Made by a program: the position numbers and the translations under genes. A DNA stretch of 64,000 bases from Streptomyces sp. NRRL WC-3742 (GTDB lineage Bacteria; Actinomycetota; Actinomycetes; Streptomycetales; Streptomycetaceae). The DNA is taken from contig NZ_JOCF01000029.1 of assembly GCF_000720635.1 (NCBI RefSeq), positions 1 to 64,000 on the forward strand. Reading direction: 5' to 3'. The number at the start of each line of letters is the position of its first letter. Positions within the stretch are counted from its first letter, which is position 1. Below are positions 26,178-35,208 of the stretch, piece after piece. The notes under the pieces were generated by a model. It saw nothing but the letters and a program-made list of their open reading frames with translations, did no database searches and was not told where the DNA came from.

Positions 26178-26854
26178 CCTGCGCGCCCCTGCTGGTCCTC
26201 TGCGCCCTCGGCCCCGAGGTCTGGGCCCTGCGCGGCGGCGACTGGCGGGGCGCGGCCGGCGGGCCGCCGGTGCTGGTGCGCACCGGCGTCGGCCGGCGCC
26301 GGGCGGCCCTGACGGTGCGCCGGCTTCTCGGCTCGGCGCCCACCGGGTACGGCGCCGTGGTCGTGGCCGGCTTCGGCGCGGCCGTCGGCCCCGGGATCCG
26401 GCCCGGGGACGTCGTGGTCGCCGACGGCGTGCGCGACGCGGAGGGCCACCACCACCGCGTCGACTCCGGCCCGGAGCTGGCCCGCGCGCTCAAGGAGTGC
26501 GGGATCGTCGCCCACACCGGGGTGCACCACACCGCCGACCACGTGGTGCGCGGCCTGGAGCGGCGGGCCCTGCACGTCCAGGGCGCGCTGGCCGTCGACA
26601 TGGAGGCGTCCGGCGTCCTGGCCGCTCTGGCCGAGGTGCGCCCGGCGCTGCCGACGGCCGTCCTGCGGGTGGTGGTGGACACCCCCGAGCACGAACTGCT
26701 GCGGCCCGGCACCCTGCCGGCCGGGGTACGGGCCTGGCGGACGCTGCGGGCCACCGTGCCCGCCATCGTCGACTGGTACCGGCCCGGTCCCGGGCCCGGC
26801 CCCGCTGACCTGAACCACCCGACATCCTCGACGCTCAGCCAGGAGGCGAGCTAG
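26174..26854 (+). CDS. hpnG: Adenosylhopane nucleoside phosphorylase-like protein HpnG
   Basis: HpnG removes adenine from adenosylhopane on the way to ribosylhopane and bacteriohopanetetrol. The 226-residue protein has the PNP/UDP phosphorylase fold: a glycine-rich strand AVVVAGFGAAVGPGIRPGDVVVADGV near residues 57-82 (motifs VAGFGAAVG and RPGDVVVADGV), and the substrate-binding ALAVDMEASGVLA near residue 140. GTG 26174 overlaps the cyclase stop. The C-terminal tail PGPGPGPADL is low complexity. It directly precedes hpnH, as in other hopanoid clusters. Confidence 0.88.
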   Translation: MTCAPLLVLCALGPEVWALRGGDWRGAAGGPPVLVRTGVGRRRAALTVRRLLGSAPTGYGAVVVAGFGAAVGPGIRPGDVVVADGVRDAEGHHHRVDSGPELARALKECGIVAHTGVHHTADHVVRGLERRALHVQGALAVDMEASGVLAALAEVRPALPTAVLRVVVDTPEHELLRPGTLPAGVRAWRTLRATVPAIVDWYRPGPGPGPADLNHPTSSTLSQEAS

Positions 26855-26856
26855 CC

Positions 26857-27885
26857 ATGGCCATGCCGTTGCGCCAGACCGTGCGGGTCGGCACCTACCT
26901 CATGCAGCAGAAGCTGCTCAAACGGCGCGACAAGTTCCCGCTGATCGTCGAGCTGGAACCGCTGTTCGCCTGCAACCTCGCCTGCGAGGGCTGCGGCAAG
27001 ATCCAGCACCCCGCGGGCGTCCTCAAGCAGCGGATGCCCGTCGCCCAGGCGGTCGGAGCCGTCCTGGAGTCGGGCGCGCCGATGGTCTCCATCGCCGGCG
27101 GCGAGCCGCTGATGCACCCCCAGATCGACGAGATCGTGCGCCAGCTCGTCGAGCGCCGCAAGTACGTCTTCCTCTGCACCAACGCCCTGCTGCTGCGCAA
27201 GAAGATCGACAAGTTCAAGCCCTCGCCGTACTTCACCTTCGCCGTGCACATCGACGGCCTGCGCGAGCGCCACGACGAGTCGGTGGCCAAGGAGGGCGTC
27301 TTCGACGAGGCGGTGGCCGCGATCAAGGAGGCCAAGCGGCGCGGCTTCCGGGTCACCACCAACAGCACCTTCTTCAACACCGACACCCCTCAGACCGTCG
27401 TCGAGGTGCTGGACTACCTCAACGACGAGCTCAAGGTCGACGAGATGATGATCTCCCCGGCCTACGCCTACGAGAAGGCCCCCGACCAGGAGCACTTCCT
27501 CGGCGTCGAGCAGACCCGCGAGCTGTTCCGCACAGCCTTCGCCGGCGGCAACCGGCGGCGCTGGCGGCTCAACCACAGCCCGCTGTTCCTCGACTTCCTC
27601 GAGGGCAAGAAGGACTTCGAGTGCACCCCCTGGGGCATCCCCAACTACTCGCTGTTCGGCTGGCAGCGCCCCTGCTACCTGATGGCGGACGGCTACGTGC
27701 CGACCTACCGCGAACTGGTGGAGGACACCGACTGGAGCAAGTACGGCCGCGGCAAGGACCCGCGCTGCGCCAACTGCATGGCGCACTGCGGCTACGAGCC
27801 CACCGCCGTCCTCGCCACCATGGGCTCGCTGCGCGAGTCGCTGCGCGCCATCACCGAGACGGTGAACGCGGGCAAAGGCCGCTGA
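26857..27885 (+). CDS. hpnH: Radical SAM adenosyl hopene transferase HpnH
   Basis: HpnH joins a 5'-deoxyadenosyl radical to diploptene, forming adenosylhopane, the first C35 hopanoid. The 342-residue protein has the radical SAM cluster C39-x3-C43-x2-C46 in LFACNLACEGCGK, the SAM-binding motif MVSIAGGEPLMH, and a C-terminal cysteine-containing region (RCANCMAHCGYEP). ATG 26857 follows the hpnG stop by two bases and has a perfect AGGAGG. A GC-rich hairpin follows the gene. Confidence 0.94.
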   Translation: MAMPLRQTVRVGTYLMQQKLLKRRDKFPLIVELEPLFACNLACEGCGKIQHPAGVLKQRMPVAQAVGAVLESGAPMVSIAGGEPLMHPQIDEIVRQLVERRKYVFLCTNALLLRKKIDKFKPSPYFTFAVHIDGLRERHDESVAKEGVFDEAVAAIKEAKRRGFRVTTNSTFFNTDTPQTVVEVLDYLNDELKVDEMMISPAYAYEKAPDQEHFLGVEQTRELFRTAFAGGNRRRWRLNHSPLFLDFLEGKKDFECTPWGIPNYSLFGWQRPCYLMADGYVPTYRELVEDTDWSKYGRGKDPRCANCMAHCGYEPTAVLATMGSLRESLRAITETVNAGKGR

Positions 27886-27896
27886 GAACGACCAGT

Positions 27897-27923
27897 CCGG
27901 CCCGGGCGGCCTGCCCGGGCCGG
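27897..27923. promoter_or_regulatory. Intercistronic hairpin between hpnH and dxs
   Basis: A perfect 11-bp stem, CCGGCCCGGGC (27897-27907) with GCCCGGGCCGG (27913-27923), has a 5-base loop. It lies in the 111-bp gap inside the hopanoid operon. It could attenuate dxs transcription or protect the upstream mRNA from decay. There is no U-tract. Confidence 0.6.
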
Positions 27924-27996
27924 CCCCGCCCCCGCCCGGCCCGGCACCTGCCGGCGGGGGCCACCACCGCACCACAGAACGTCGTGAGGTGTACCC

Positions 27997-29907
27997 ATGT
28001 CTCTGCTCTCCCGCGTCACCTCCCCGGCCGAGCTGCGCCGGCTCCCGGCGGCCGAACTCCCGCTGCTCGCCCAGGAGATCCGCGACTTCCTGATCGACGC
28101 CGTCACCCGCACCGGCGGCCACCTCGGCCCCAACCTCGGCGTGGTCGAGCTCACCATCGCCCTGCACCGGGTCTTCGACTCACCCCGTGACCGGATCGTC
28201 TTCGACACCGGCCACCAGAGCTACGTCCACAAACTCCTCACCGGGCGCCAGGACTTCACCAGGCTGAGGATGAAGGGCGGCCTGTCCGGCTACCCCTCCC
28301 GGGCCGAGTCCGAGCACGACCTCGTCGAGAACTCCCACGCCTCCACCGCCCTCTCCTACGCCGACGGCCTCGCCAAGGCGGCGCAGCTGCGCGGCGAGCA
28401 CGACCGCCGCACCGTCGCCGTCATCGGCGACGGCGCGCTCACCGGCGGGCTCGCCTGGGAGGCGCTCAACAACATCGCCGAAGCGGATGACCGGCCGCTG
28501 GTCATCGTCGTCAACGACAACGAGCGCTCCTACGCGAGGACCATCGGGGGCCTCGCCCACCACCTCGCCACCCTGCGCACCACCCAGGGCTACGAACGCT
28601 TCCTCGCCCTCGGCAAGGGGGCGCTCCAGCGCACCCCGCTCGTCGGCCAGCCGATCTTCGACGCGCTGCACGGCGCCAAGAAGGGCTTCAAGGACGCCTT
28701 CGCCCCGCAGGGCATGTTCGAGGACCTCGGCCTCAAGTACCTCGGGCCCATCGACGGGCACGACCTGGGCGCGGTCGAGCAGGCGCTCCGACAGGCCAAG
28801 GGGTTCGGCGGCCCCGTCATCGTCCACTGCCTCACGGTCAAGGGCCGCGGCTACCGGCCCGCCGAACAGGACGAGGCCGACCGCTTCCACGCCGTCAACC
28901 CGATCGACCCCTACACCTGCCTGCCGATCTCGCCCAGCGCCGGCGTCTCCTGGACCTCCGTCTTCGGCGAGGAACTGCTCGCCCTCGGCGGCGAGCGGCC
29001 CGACCTGGTGGCGATCACCGCCGCGATGCTCCAGCCCGTCGGCCTCGCGCCCTTCGCCAAGGCGTACCCGGCGCGCACCTTCGACGTCGGCATCGCCGAG
29101 CAGCACGCCGTCACCAGCGCCGCGGGCCTGGCCACCGGTGGGCTGCACCCGGTGGTCGCGGTGTACGCCACCTTCCTCAACCGGGCCTTCGACCAGGTCC
29201 TGATGGACGTGGCCCTGCACCGGCTCGGCGTCACCTTCGTCCTGGACCGCGCCGGGGTCACCGGCCCGGACGGCGCCTCCCACCACGGCATGTGGGACAT
29301 GTCGATCCTCCAGGTCGTCCCGGGCCTGCGCCTGGCCGCGCCCCGGGACGCCGAGCAGCTGCGCGCCCAGCTGCGCGAGGCCGTCGCCGTCGAGGACGCG
29401 CCCACGGTGATCCGCTTCCCCAAGGGCGCCATCGGCCCCTCCGTCCCCGCGACCGAGCGCATCGGCGGGGTGGACGTGCTGCTGCGCACCGGGCCGCTGC
29501 CGGAGATCCTCCTGGTCGCCGTCGGTACCACCGCGCCCGCCTGCCTGGACGCCGCCCGGCTGCTGCTCGCCGAGGGCTTCACCGCCACCGTCGTCGACCC
29601 GCGCTGGGTCAAGCCCGTGGACCCGGCGCTGCCCCGGCTCGCCGCCGCCCACCGGCTGGTGGTCACCGTCGAGGACAACGGCCGCACCGGCGGCGTCGGC
29701 GCGGCCGTCGCCCAGGCGCTGCGCGACGCCGACGTGGACGTGCCCGTCCGAGTGCTCGGGCTGCCGCAGGAGTTCCACGGCCACGCCTCGCGCGGGGAGA
29801 TCCTCGAGGAGGCCGGCCTGACCGGCACCGGCGTCGCGGCCCAGAGCGCCGTCTTCGCCAAGAACCTGCTGCCGACCCGAGGAGCGAACCCGCGCCATGC
29901 CGGCTGA
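27997..29907 (+). CDS. dxs: 1-deoxy-D-xylulose-5-phosphate synthase
   Basis: This TPP enzyme condenses pyruvate and glyceraldehyde-3-phosphate, the entry step of the MEP pathway. The 636-residue protein has the TPP motif [19 protein letters not shown] starting at G144 and ending at VIVVNDN. It also has the transketolase pyrimidine-binding region [30 protein letters not shown], and the C-terminal domain with VTVEDNG. ATG 27997 has GAGG seven bases upstream. Presence inside the hopanoid operon suggests a dedicated copy that boosts precursor supply; whether another dxs exists elsewhere cannot be seen. The stop overlaps the aminotransferase start by 11 bases. Confidence 0.95.
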   Translation: MSLLSRVTSPAELRRLPAAELPLLAQEIRDFLIDAVTRTGGHLGPNLGVVELTIALHRVFDSPRDRIVFDTGHQSYVHKLLTGRQDFTRLRMKGGLSGYPSRAESEHDLVENSHASTALSYADGLAKAAQLRGEHDRRTVAVIGDGALTGGLAWEALNNIAEADDRPLVIVVNDNERSYARTIGGLAHHLATLRTTQGYERFLALGKGALQRTPLVGQPIFDALHGAKKGFKDAFAPQGMFEDLGLKYLGPIDGHDLGAVEQALRQAKGFGGPVIVHCLTVKGRGYRPAEQDEADRFHAVNPIDPYTCLPISPSAGVSWTSVFGEELLALGGERPDLVAITAAMLQPVGLAPFAKAYPARTFDVGIAEQHAVTSAAGLATGGLHPVVAVYATFLNRAFDQVLMDVALHRLGVTFVLDRAGVTGPDGASHHGMWDMSILQVVPGLRLAAPRDAEQLRAQLREAVAVEDAPTVIRFPKGAIGPSVPATERIGGVDVLLRTGPLPEILLVAVGTTAPACLDAARLLLAEGFTATVVDPRWVKPVDPALPRLAAAHRLVVTVEDNGRTGGVGAAVAQALRDADVDVPVRVLGLPQEFHGHASRGEILEEAGLTGTGVAAQSAVFAKNLLPTRGANPRHAG

Positions 29908-31330
29908 CCCCGACCGCCCCGACGCCGACCGCCCCGACCCCGACCGGCCTGCCTTCGACCTCGCGGCACTCCTCGCCGAACGCGGGGGCGAGCGCTACGA
30001 GTTGAACAGCCGCTACCTCAACCCGCAGCTGTCGCGGATGCTGCACACCATCGGCTTCGACAAGTTCTACGAGCGCGCCGAGGGCCCGTACTTCTACGAC
30101 GCCGAGGGCCACCAGTACCTCGACATGCTGGCCGGCTTCGGGATCTTCGCCCTCGGCCGCCACCACCCCGTGGTGCGCGCGGCCGTCCAGCAGGTCATGG
30201 ACCTCGACCTGCCGGACCTCGTGCGCTTCGACTGCTCGCCACTCGCCGGGCTGCTGGCCGAGAAGCTGCTCTCCTACGCCCCCGGGCTGGACCGGGTGTT
30301 CTTCGGCAACAGCGGCACCGAGGCGGTGGAGACGGCGCTCAAGTTCGCCCGCTACGCCACCGGGCGGGGGCGCGTCCTCTACGCCGACCACGCCTTCCAC
30401 GGGCTGACCACCGGCTCGCTGTCCGTCAACGGGGAGAAGGGCTTCCGCAAGGGCTTCGACCCGCTGTTGCCGGACACCGCCATCCCGCTGGGCGACATCG
30501 GGGCGCTGGCCAAGGAGCTGAAGCGCGGCGACGTCGCGGCCCTGATCGTCGAGCCCATCCAGGGCAAGGGCGTGCTCGCGCCCCCGCCGGGCTGGCTGCG
30601 CGCCGCGCAGGCGCTGCTGCACGAGCACCGGGCGCTGCTCATCTGCGACGAGGTCCAGACCGGGATCGGGCGCACCGGCGAGTTCTTCGCCTACCAGCAC
30701 GAGGACGGGGTGTTGCCCGACCTGGTCTGCGCGGCCAAGGCGCTCTCCGGCGGGTACGTGCCCATCGGCGCGACGCTGGGCAAGAGCTGGATCTTCGAGA
30801 AGGTGTACTCCTCGATGGACCGGGTGCTGGTGCACTCCACCAGCTTCGGGGCCAACAACCAGGCCATGGCGGCGGGGCTCGCGACGCTCGCGGTCATGGA
30901 GGACGAGCGGGTCGTGGACAACGCCCGCAAGGTGGGCGACCAGTTCCGGGAGCGGCTGGCCGCGCTCGTGGACCGGTACGAGATGCTGGCCGAGGTGCGC
31001 GGGCGCGGTCTGATGATCGGCATCGAGTTCGGCAGGCCCAAGTCGCTCAAGCTGCGCACCGGCTGGACGGCCCTGCAGGCGGCGCGCAAGGGGCTGTTCG
31101 CCCAGATGGTCGTCGTGCCGCTGCTCCAGCGCCACCGCATCCTGACCCAGGTGTCCGGCGACCACCTGGAGGTGATCAAGCTGATCCCGCCGCTGATCAT
31201 CACCGAACGGGACGTGGACCGCTTCGTGGACGCCTTCACCGACATCATGGACGACGCCCACCGGGGCAGCGGGCTGATGTGGGACTTCGGGCGGACGCTG
31301 GTGAAGCAGTCGCTCGGCAACCGGCCGTGA
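29897..31330 (+). CDS. hpnO: PLP aminotransferase of hopanoid side chain (HpnO-type)
   Basis: A 477-residue class III aminotransferase predicted to convert ribosylhopane to aminobacteriohopanetriol. Motifs are [18 protein letters not shown] (cofactor phosphate), the Asp of [16 protein letters not shown], and the PLP lysine near residue 281 in [10 protein letters not shown]. The first 20 residues are a Pro/Asp-rich repeat ([13 protein letters not shown]). Assignment to hopanoid metabolism rests on position: it overlaps dxs by 11 bases and closes the operon. By sequence alone it could be an acetylornithine or diaminobutyrate-type enzyme. Confidence 0.88.
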   Translation: MPADPDRPDADRPDPDRPAFDLAALLAERGGERYELNSRYLNPQLSRMLHTIGFDKFYERAEGPYFYDAEGHQYLDMLAGFGIFALGRHHPVVRAAVQQVMDLDLPDLVRFDCSPLAGLLAEKLLSYAPGLDRVFFGNSGTEAVETALKFARYATGRGRVLYADHAFHGLTTGSLSVNGEKGFRKGFDPLLPDTAIPLGDIGALAKELKRGDVAALIVEPIQGKGVLAPPPGWLRAAQALLHEHRALLICDEVQTGIGRTGEFFAYQHEDGVLPDLVCAAKALSGGYVPIGATLGKSWIFEKVYSSMDRVLVHSTSFGANNQAMAAGLATLAVMEDERVVDNARKVGDQFRERLAALVDRYEMLAEVRGRGLMIGIEFGRPKSLKLRTGWTALQAARKGLFAQMVVVPLLQRHRILTQVSGDHLEVIKLIPPLIITERDVDRFVDAFTDIMDDAHRGSGLMWDFGRTLVKQSLGNRP

Positions 31331-31338
31331 CGATGCCG

Positions 31339-31373
31339 GGCGTGGGAGGCCGGGCGGGCCGGCTTCCCACGCC
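31339..31373. terminator. Terminator at the end of the hopanoid operon
   Basis: A 15-bp stem with one mismatch, GGCGTGGGAGGCCGG (31339-31353) with CCGGCTTCCCACGCC (31359-31373). It lies between the convergent aminotransferase and small membrane-protein genes and could serve both. Confidence 0.75.
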
Positions 31374-31407
31374 GTGGGAGACACCGCGTTCGGGCGCGGG
31401 CGCCGGG

Positions 31408-31680
31408 TCAGAGTTCCGTGCGGCGGCGGCGGATCACCACCGCGAGGTCGACCGCGGCGAACACCGTCAGCAGGCCGCAGGCCACCGCGAAACCGATCAG
31501 GGTGCCGCGGCTCGGCGCTCCGAAGGCGGGGGAGGCGGCCGCCCACAGCGCGAAGCCCGCGGTGGCGAGGGCGAACAGCGGGGTGAAGGTCAGCGAGAGC
31601 AGGTAGCGAAGCTTGAGGTCGCTGCGGGCGCTGGCCGGTTCGGTGCCGCTGCGCCAGCGCCTCGGGGTGGTGGTGCGCAT
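31408..31680 (-). CDS. Small two-helix membrane protein (DUF6343-like)
   Basis: A 90-residue protein with a basic N terminus (MRTTTPRRWRSGTEPASARS), two predicted membrane helices (about residues 26-50 and 60-83) and a basic C terminus ending RRRRTEL. It resembles the small actinobacterial family I know as DUF6343, usually found near hopanoid or lipid genes; that match is from memory. ATG 31680 has GGAGG nine bases upstream. Function unknown. Confidence 0.75.
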   Translation of the reverse strand: MRTTTPRRWRSGTEPASARSDLKLRYLLSLTFTPLFALATAGFALWAAASPAFGAPSRGTLIGFAVACGLLTVFAAVDLAVVIRRRRTEL

Positions 31681-31757
31681 GGCCTGGCACCTCCGGACCG
31701 CGCGGGTGGGGGCTACGATTCCAGCGTACGTCCGGGCAGCGGGGCCGGGGAGGGTCG

Positions 31758-31937
31758 ATGGATGCCGAGCGGTACGCGGGGATGACGGTCGAGCGGGCCC
31801 GGGAGGCCGCCGGGCGGGACGGCTGGGCGGTGGTGCGGGAGCTGGGGCCGCAGGAGCGGATCACCCTGGAGTACCGCGAGGGGCGGCTCAACCTGGTGGT
31901 GGACGGCGGCCTGGTGCAGCGCTCCTGGGAGGGCTAG
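31758..31937 (+). CDS. 59-residue protein resembling I78-type peptidase inhibitors
   Basis: A very small soluble protein starting MDAERYAGMTVERAREAAGRDG. The pattern AREAAGRDGWAVVRELGPQ, then ITLEYREGRLNLVVDGG and a C-terminal WEG, matches the short I78 peptidase-inhibitor fold (ARxxGW, TxxYxxxRLNVxVD, xGxV). It has no signal peptide. The ATG follows GGGGAGGG. It is divergent from the small membrane-protein gene and convergent with the PAP2 gene. The inhibitor assignment is by motif only. Confidence 0.65.
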   Translation: MDAERYAGMTVERAREAAGRDGWAVVRELGPQERITLEYREGRLNLVVDGGLVQRSWEG

Positions 31938-31958
31938 GGCGCCCCGGGCCCTCGGTGC

Positions 31959-32639
31959 TCAGCGGCCCGGGAGACGGGAGAGCCGCTGTTCGGCGGCGGT
32001 GACCAGGGGCTCCAGCAGCGGCAGCGAGAGCAGCACCAGGGCCCCGGCGGCCCAGCCGGCCAGCACGTCGGTGACCCAGTGGGTGCCCAGGTAGACGGTG
32101 GTCAGGCCGATCGAGCAGGCGGTGGCGGCGGCGATCACCGCGCCGGTGCGCCGCCAGCGCCCGGCCAGGTAGGCGAGCACGCCCCAGGTGACCACGGCGT
32201 TGGCGGTGTGGCCGGAGGGGAAGATGGTGCCGCCGGAGAACAGCTCGGGGGAGCCCACGTACTGGGCGTAGTGGGGGCCGAGGCGGCCGGTGACGATCTT
32301 GACCGCGCCGACCGTGACGTTGAGCAGCAGCAGGGCGACGGCCATCACCAGCAGCGGGCGCAGCCGCCCGATCCGGTGGGCGCGCCAGGCCAGCCAGGCG
32401 AAGGCGGCGATCGCGGAGGGGCCGCGCTGGCCGGCGACCACCCAGGTGTCGAGCAGCGGCTCCAGGCGGGGCCAGCGCTGGTAGGGGCGCAGCAGCCGCA
32501 CCGACCAGTCGAGGTCGACGAGCGAGGTGTTGAGCGCCACCCCGGCCAGCACCAGCAGGTAGACCGCGACGGTGGCGGCGAGCAGGGCGGCCTGGCGGCG
32601 GCTGGGAGGAAAAGGCGCACGGGTACTTCTGGCTTGCAC
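31959..32639 (-). CDS. PAP2-family membrane phosphatase
   Basis: A 226-residue membrane protein with six predicted helices and the PAP2 tripartite signature: KIVTGRLGP, FPSGHTANAVV with the catalytic His, and TTVYLGTHWVTDVLAG with the nucleophilic His and Asp. Members dephosphorylate phosphatidic acid or prenyl diphosphates such as undecaprenyl-PP at the outer face. GTG 32639 has AAGG eight bases upstream; the frame is open further (to 32843), but that part reads as non-coding. Its place next to isoprenoid genes makes a prenyl-diphosphate substrate plausible, which is inference. Confidence 0.88.
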   Translation of the reverse strand: MQARSTRAPFPPSRRQAALLAATVAVYLLVLAGVALNTSLVDLDWSVRLLRPYQRWPRLEPLLDTWVVAGQRGPSAIAAFAWLAWRAHRIGRLRPLLVMAVALLLLNVTVGAVKIVTGRLGPHYAQYVGSPELFSGGTIFPSGHTANAVVTWGVLAYLAGRWRRTGAVIAAATACSIGLTTVYLGTHWVTDVLAGWAAGALVLLSLPLLEPLVTAAEQRLSRLPGR

Positions 32640-32809
32640 GGGGGTGACCTTACCCAGGCGGGCGGGGCCCTTTCGGGGGGAATTGTCATTTTCCCGGGAA
32701 ATCGACAATCGGCCCGCGCGGGGTGTGGCCCGGGGAGTGATTTCCCGGTTTCCGCCATCGAATATCCGTGCCGTTCTCGAATGGTGATGCAAAAGCCCCG
32801 GTAAAGGAA

Positions 32810-32848
32810 ACGGAGTGGGCGGCCGGTGCGACCGGCTTCCCACTCCGT
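32810..32848 (-). terminator. Terminator after the FabG-type reductase gene
   Basis: A 10-bp outer stem, ACGGAGTGGG (32810-32819) with CCCACTCCGT (32839-32848), encloses a second stem CCGGT/ACCGG. On the minus strand it is followed by TTTCCTTT, giving a near-classical intrinsic terminator. Confidence 0.8.
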
Positions 32849-32884
32849 GGTAACCCTGTGTGGGTTCCGTGCTCAGGCGAAGCC

Positions 32885-33652
32885 CTAGTCGAGGGGACCG
32901 CCCGCCACGTAGATCACCTGGCCGGAGACGAAACCGGCGCCCTCGCTCGCCAGGAAGGAGATGGTGTGGGCCACGTCCTCAGGCAGACCGACCCTCTGGA
33001 CCGGGATCTGAGAGGCGGCGGCCCGCTTGAAGTCTTCGAAGTCCATGCCGACGCGGGCGGCGGTGGCGGCCGTCATGTCCGTGGCGATGAAGCCGGGGGC
33101 GACGGCGTTGGCCGTGACGCCGAACTTGCCCAGCTCGATGGCCAAAGTCTTGGTGAAGCCCTGCAGGCCCGCCTTGGCGGCCGAGTAGTTGGCCTGGCCG
33201 CGGTTGCCCTGGGCCGAGGAGGAGGACAGGTTGACGACGCGGCCGAAACCGGCGTCCACCATGTGCTTCTGCACGGCACGGGTCATCAGGAACGCGCCGC
33301 GCAGGTGGACGTTCATGACCGTGTCCCAGTCGGACTCGGACATCTTGAAGAGCAGGTTGTCGCGCAGGACCCCGGCGTTGTTCACCAGCACGACGGGGGC
33401 GCCGAGCTCGGCCGCGACGCGGTCGACGGCGGCCTGGACCTGGTCGGCGTCGGAGACGTCGGCGCCGACGGCCAGGGCCCGGCCGCCGGCGGCGGTGATC
33501 CGGTCGACGGTGTCCTTGCAGGCGCTCTCGTCCAGGTCCAGCACGGCGACGGCGTAGCCGTCCTCGGCCAGGCGTACGGCGGTGGCGGCGCCGAGGCCGC
33601 GGGCGGCGCCGGTGACGACGGCGACCCGGGGGGCGGTGCTCTGCTCGGTCAT
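32885..33652 (-). CDS. 3-oxoacyl-ACP reductase-type SDR (FabG-like)
   Basis: A 255-residue classical short-chain dehydrogenase/reductase. Motifs are cofactor-binding TGAARGLGAA (residues 14-23), NNAG (91-94), the catalytic tetrad N114, S144 region, Y156 and K160 (NYSAAKAGL), and PGFIATDMT after the active site. The Asp-containing LDLDES after the second strand would favour NAD(H) over NADP(H). The ordering fits the FabG/acetoacetyl-CoA reductase group; the substrate is probably a 3-oxoacyl thioester, but other alcohols are possible. It is transcribed alone, divergently from the MarR-duplicate regulator, which may control it. Confidence 0.88.
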   Translation of the reverse strand: MTEQSTAPRVAVVTGAARGLGAATAVRLAEDGYAVAVLDLDESACKDTVDRITAAGGRALAVGADVSDADQVQAAVDRVAAELGAPVVLVNNAGVLRDNLLFKMSESDWDTVMNVHLRGAFLMTRAVQKHMVDAGFGRVVNLSSSSAQGNRGQANYSAAKAGLQGFTKTLAIELGKFGVTANAVAPGFIATDMTAATAARVGMDFEDFKRAAASQIPVQRVGLPEDVAHTISFLASEGAGFVSGQVIYVAGGPLD

Positions 33653-34026
33653 GCTCGCTCTCGTCTCTCTCGGGGGTGTCTCCGGGGGAGTCCCCCGGGG
33701 AGGGTGGCCACACCTTACCGGCGGGTAGGGAGGGCGGCCAGGGTGGAGAGCCCCAGGTGTGACGGTCGGTAAGGACCGACCGGTCGGCTTTCTGCTGAAT
33801 CCGGGTTACCGGGGGCGAGTCGGAGCGCGTAAATATGCCAATGTTGCCGAACCTGCGTCTACTATCCGCCCCTGCCTGCCAGCAAGGCCCTGCCGTTTGT
33901 ATAGTGTCCGCCAGCAGCCACCGGCTGCACGGCTGGAGCGCCCTCCCTCATAGCTGGACGCCCACTCGCCGTAACTGCCCCACCCGGGTGTCCCACACAC
34001 ACCGGGTGTGACATCGGGACGGATAC
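33653..34026. promoter_or_regulatory. Divergent region between fabG-like and tandem-MarR genes
   Basis: This is a 374-bp gap with no supported gene. It contains the palindrome CACCCGGGTG (33981-33990) and, 15 bases before the regulator start, the imperfect inverted repeat CACACACCGGGTGTG (33996-34010). These are candidate MarR operators. TATAGT at about 33900 is a possible -10 for the plus strand, without a clear -35. Confidence 0.45.
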
Positions 34027-34923
34027 ATGGTGCTGGGGGAGATCCCGACAACCCGCGTGTCCGCGCGACTGCAGCAGTCGCCCGGACACCTCATTCGTGT
34101 TGCTCAACAGGTCCACACGCGGTTGTGGTCCGAGCACGTCGGAGCCGATCTCACGGCTCCGCAGTTCGCCGTACTGCTGGTGCTCGCCCTGGAACCGGGC
34201 GCGGACCAGCGGACCGTCGGCGAGCGTGCCTCGCTCGACAAGGCGACGATGGCCGAGATGGTCGCGCGGCTGGTCAGGCGCGGTCTGGTGCTGCGCAGGC
34301 GGGACCCGGCCGACGGCCGACGCAAGTTGCTCGCTCTCTCGCAGAGCGGCGCCCAGGCGGTGCGCGAGGCCACCGGAGGAGTGGTCCGCGTGCAGCGCGT
34401 CCTGTTCGAGCCGCTTTCGGCGGAGGAGCAGGTCGAGATCGTGCGGGTGATGGCCAAGATAGCCAGGCTTGAACCCGCCGCGGTCGCCGTCTTCACGGAC
34501 GCGCGGCCGATACTGGACGCCCAGCGGGCGATCGGCTACCTCATCAGGGTCGGTCAGCAGGTGCACACCAAGCTCTGGTCCGAGCACGTCGGGGCCGAGC
34601 TGACGGCACCGCAGTACGCGGTGCTGGACGCCCTGGAACAGGAACCGGGCGCCGACCAGCGCACGGTCGGCGAGCTGGCCTCGCTGGACAAGGCCACCAT
34701 GGCCGAGATGGTCAGCCGGCTGGTGCGCCGCGGTCTGGTGCAGCGTCGGCGTGACCCCTCGGACGGGCGGCGCAACCTGCTCTCGCTCTCACCGGCGGGA
34801 CAGGACCTGCTCCACCGCTCGGCCGCCGGCGTGGCCGAGGTCCAGCGGCTGCTGCTCGCCCCGCTGGACGAGGACGAGCACGCGACGGCGCTGGCCCTGA
34901 TCGCCAAGGCGGCCAGGATTTAG
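34027..34923 (+). CDS. Transcriptional regulator with two tandem MarR domains
   Basis: A 298-residue protein made of two complete MarR-type winged-helix units, roughly residues 18-145 and 166-298. Each has LIRVxQQVHTxLWSEHVGAxLTAPQ, the recognition-helix segment TVGExASLDKATMAEMV and the wing RRRDPxDGRR. By eye the halves are about 80% identical through the winged helix. MarR proteins normally work as dimers of single-domain chains; here one chain could fold as a pseudo-dimer or bind two sites. The stop is clear and there is no start site between the halves that would suggest two genes. ATG 34027 follows a GGGACGG sequence. It may regulate itself and the divergent reductase gene. Confidence 0.9.
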   Translation: MVLGEIPTTRVSARLQQSPGHLIRVAQQVHTRLWSEHVGADLTAPQFAVLLVLALEPGADQRTVGERASLDKATMAEMVARLVRRGLVLRRRDPADGRRKLLALSQSGAQAVREATGGVVRVQRVLFEPLSAEEQVEIVRVMAKIARLEPAAVAVFTDARPILDAQRAIGYLIRVGQQVHTKLWSEHVGAELTAPQYAVLDALEQEPGADQRTVGELASLDKATMAEMVSRLVRRGLVQRRRDPSDGRRNLLSLSPAGQDLLHRSAAGVAEVQRLLLAPLDEDEHATALALIAKAARI

Positions 34924-35120
34924 CGGTCGTCCCCGAAATCACAGCCAAAACGATTCGCCAACGTAGTGGAGAGTTCCGATCGTTCGGGAATCTTTCGTGG
35001 GCGACCGTGGCGGCCGTGGTGACTGCGGGTGTCGTTCGGCCGCCGTGACGCGATCACGGCGGCCGTGCGGTCACGCACGCGGTCGGCCGTCGCGGCCTGC
35101 TCGCGGCGGCCCGTGACACA

Positions 35121-35161
35121 CCGAGGACCGCCCACCCCGCGACGGGGTGGGCGGTCCTCGG
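35121..35161. terminator. Terminator after the aldo/keto reductase gene
   Basis: A perfect 19-bp stem, 35121-35139 with 35143-35161, has the 3-base loop CGA. It lies between the convergent MarR-duplicate and aldo/keto reductase genes, about 50 bases past the latter's stop. Confidence 0.85.
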
Positions 35162-35208
35162 CATGAGGGCGTGGCGGCCGCTCAGGCCCGGGTGGGCCCG
35201 ATCGGGCG

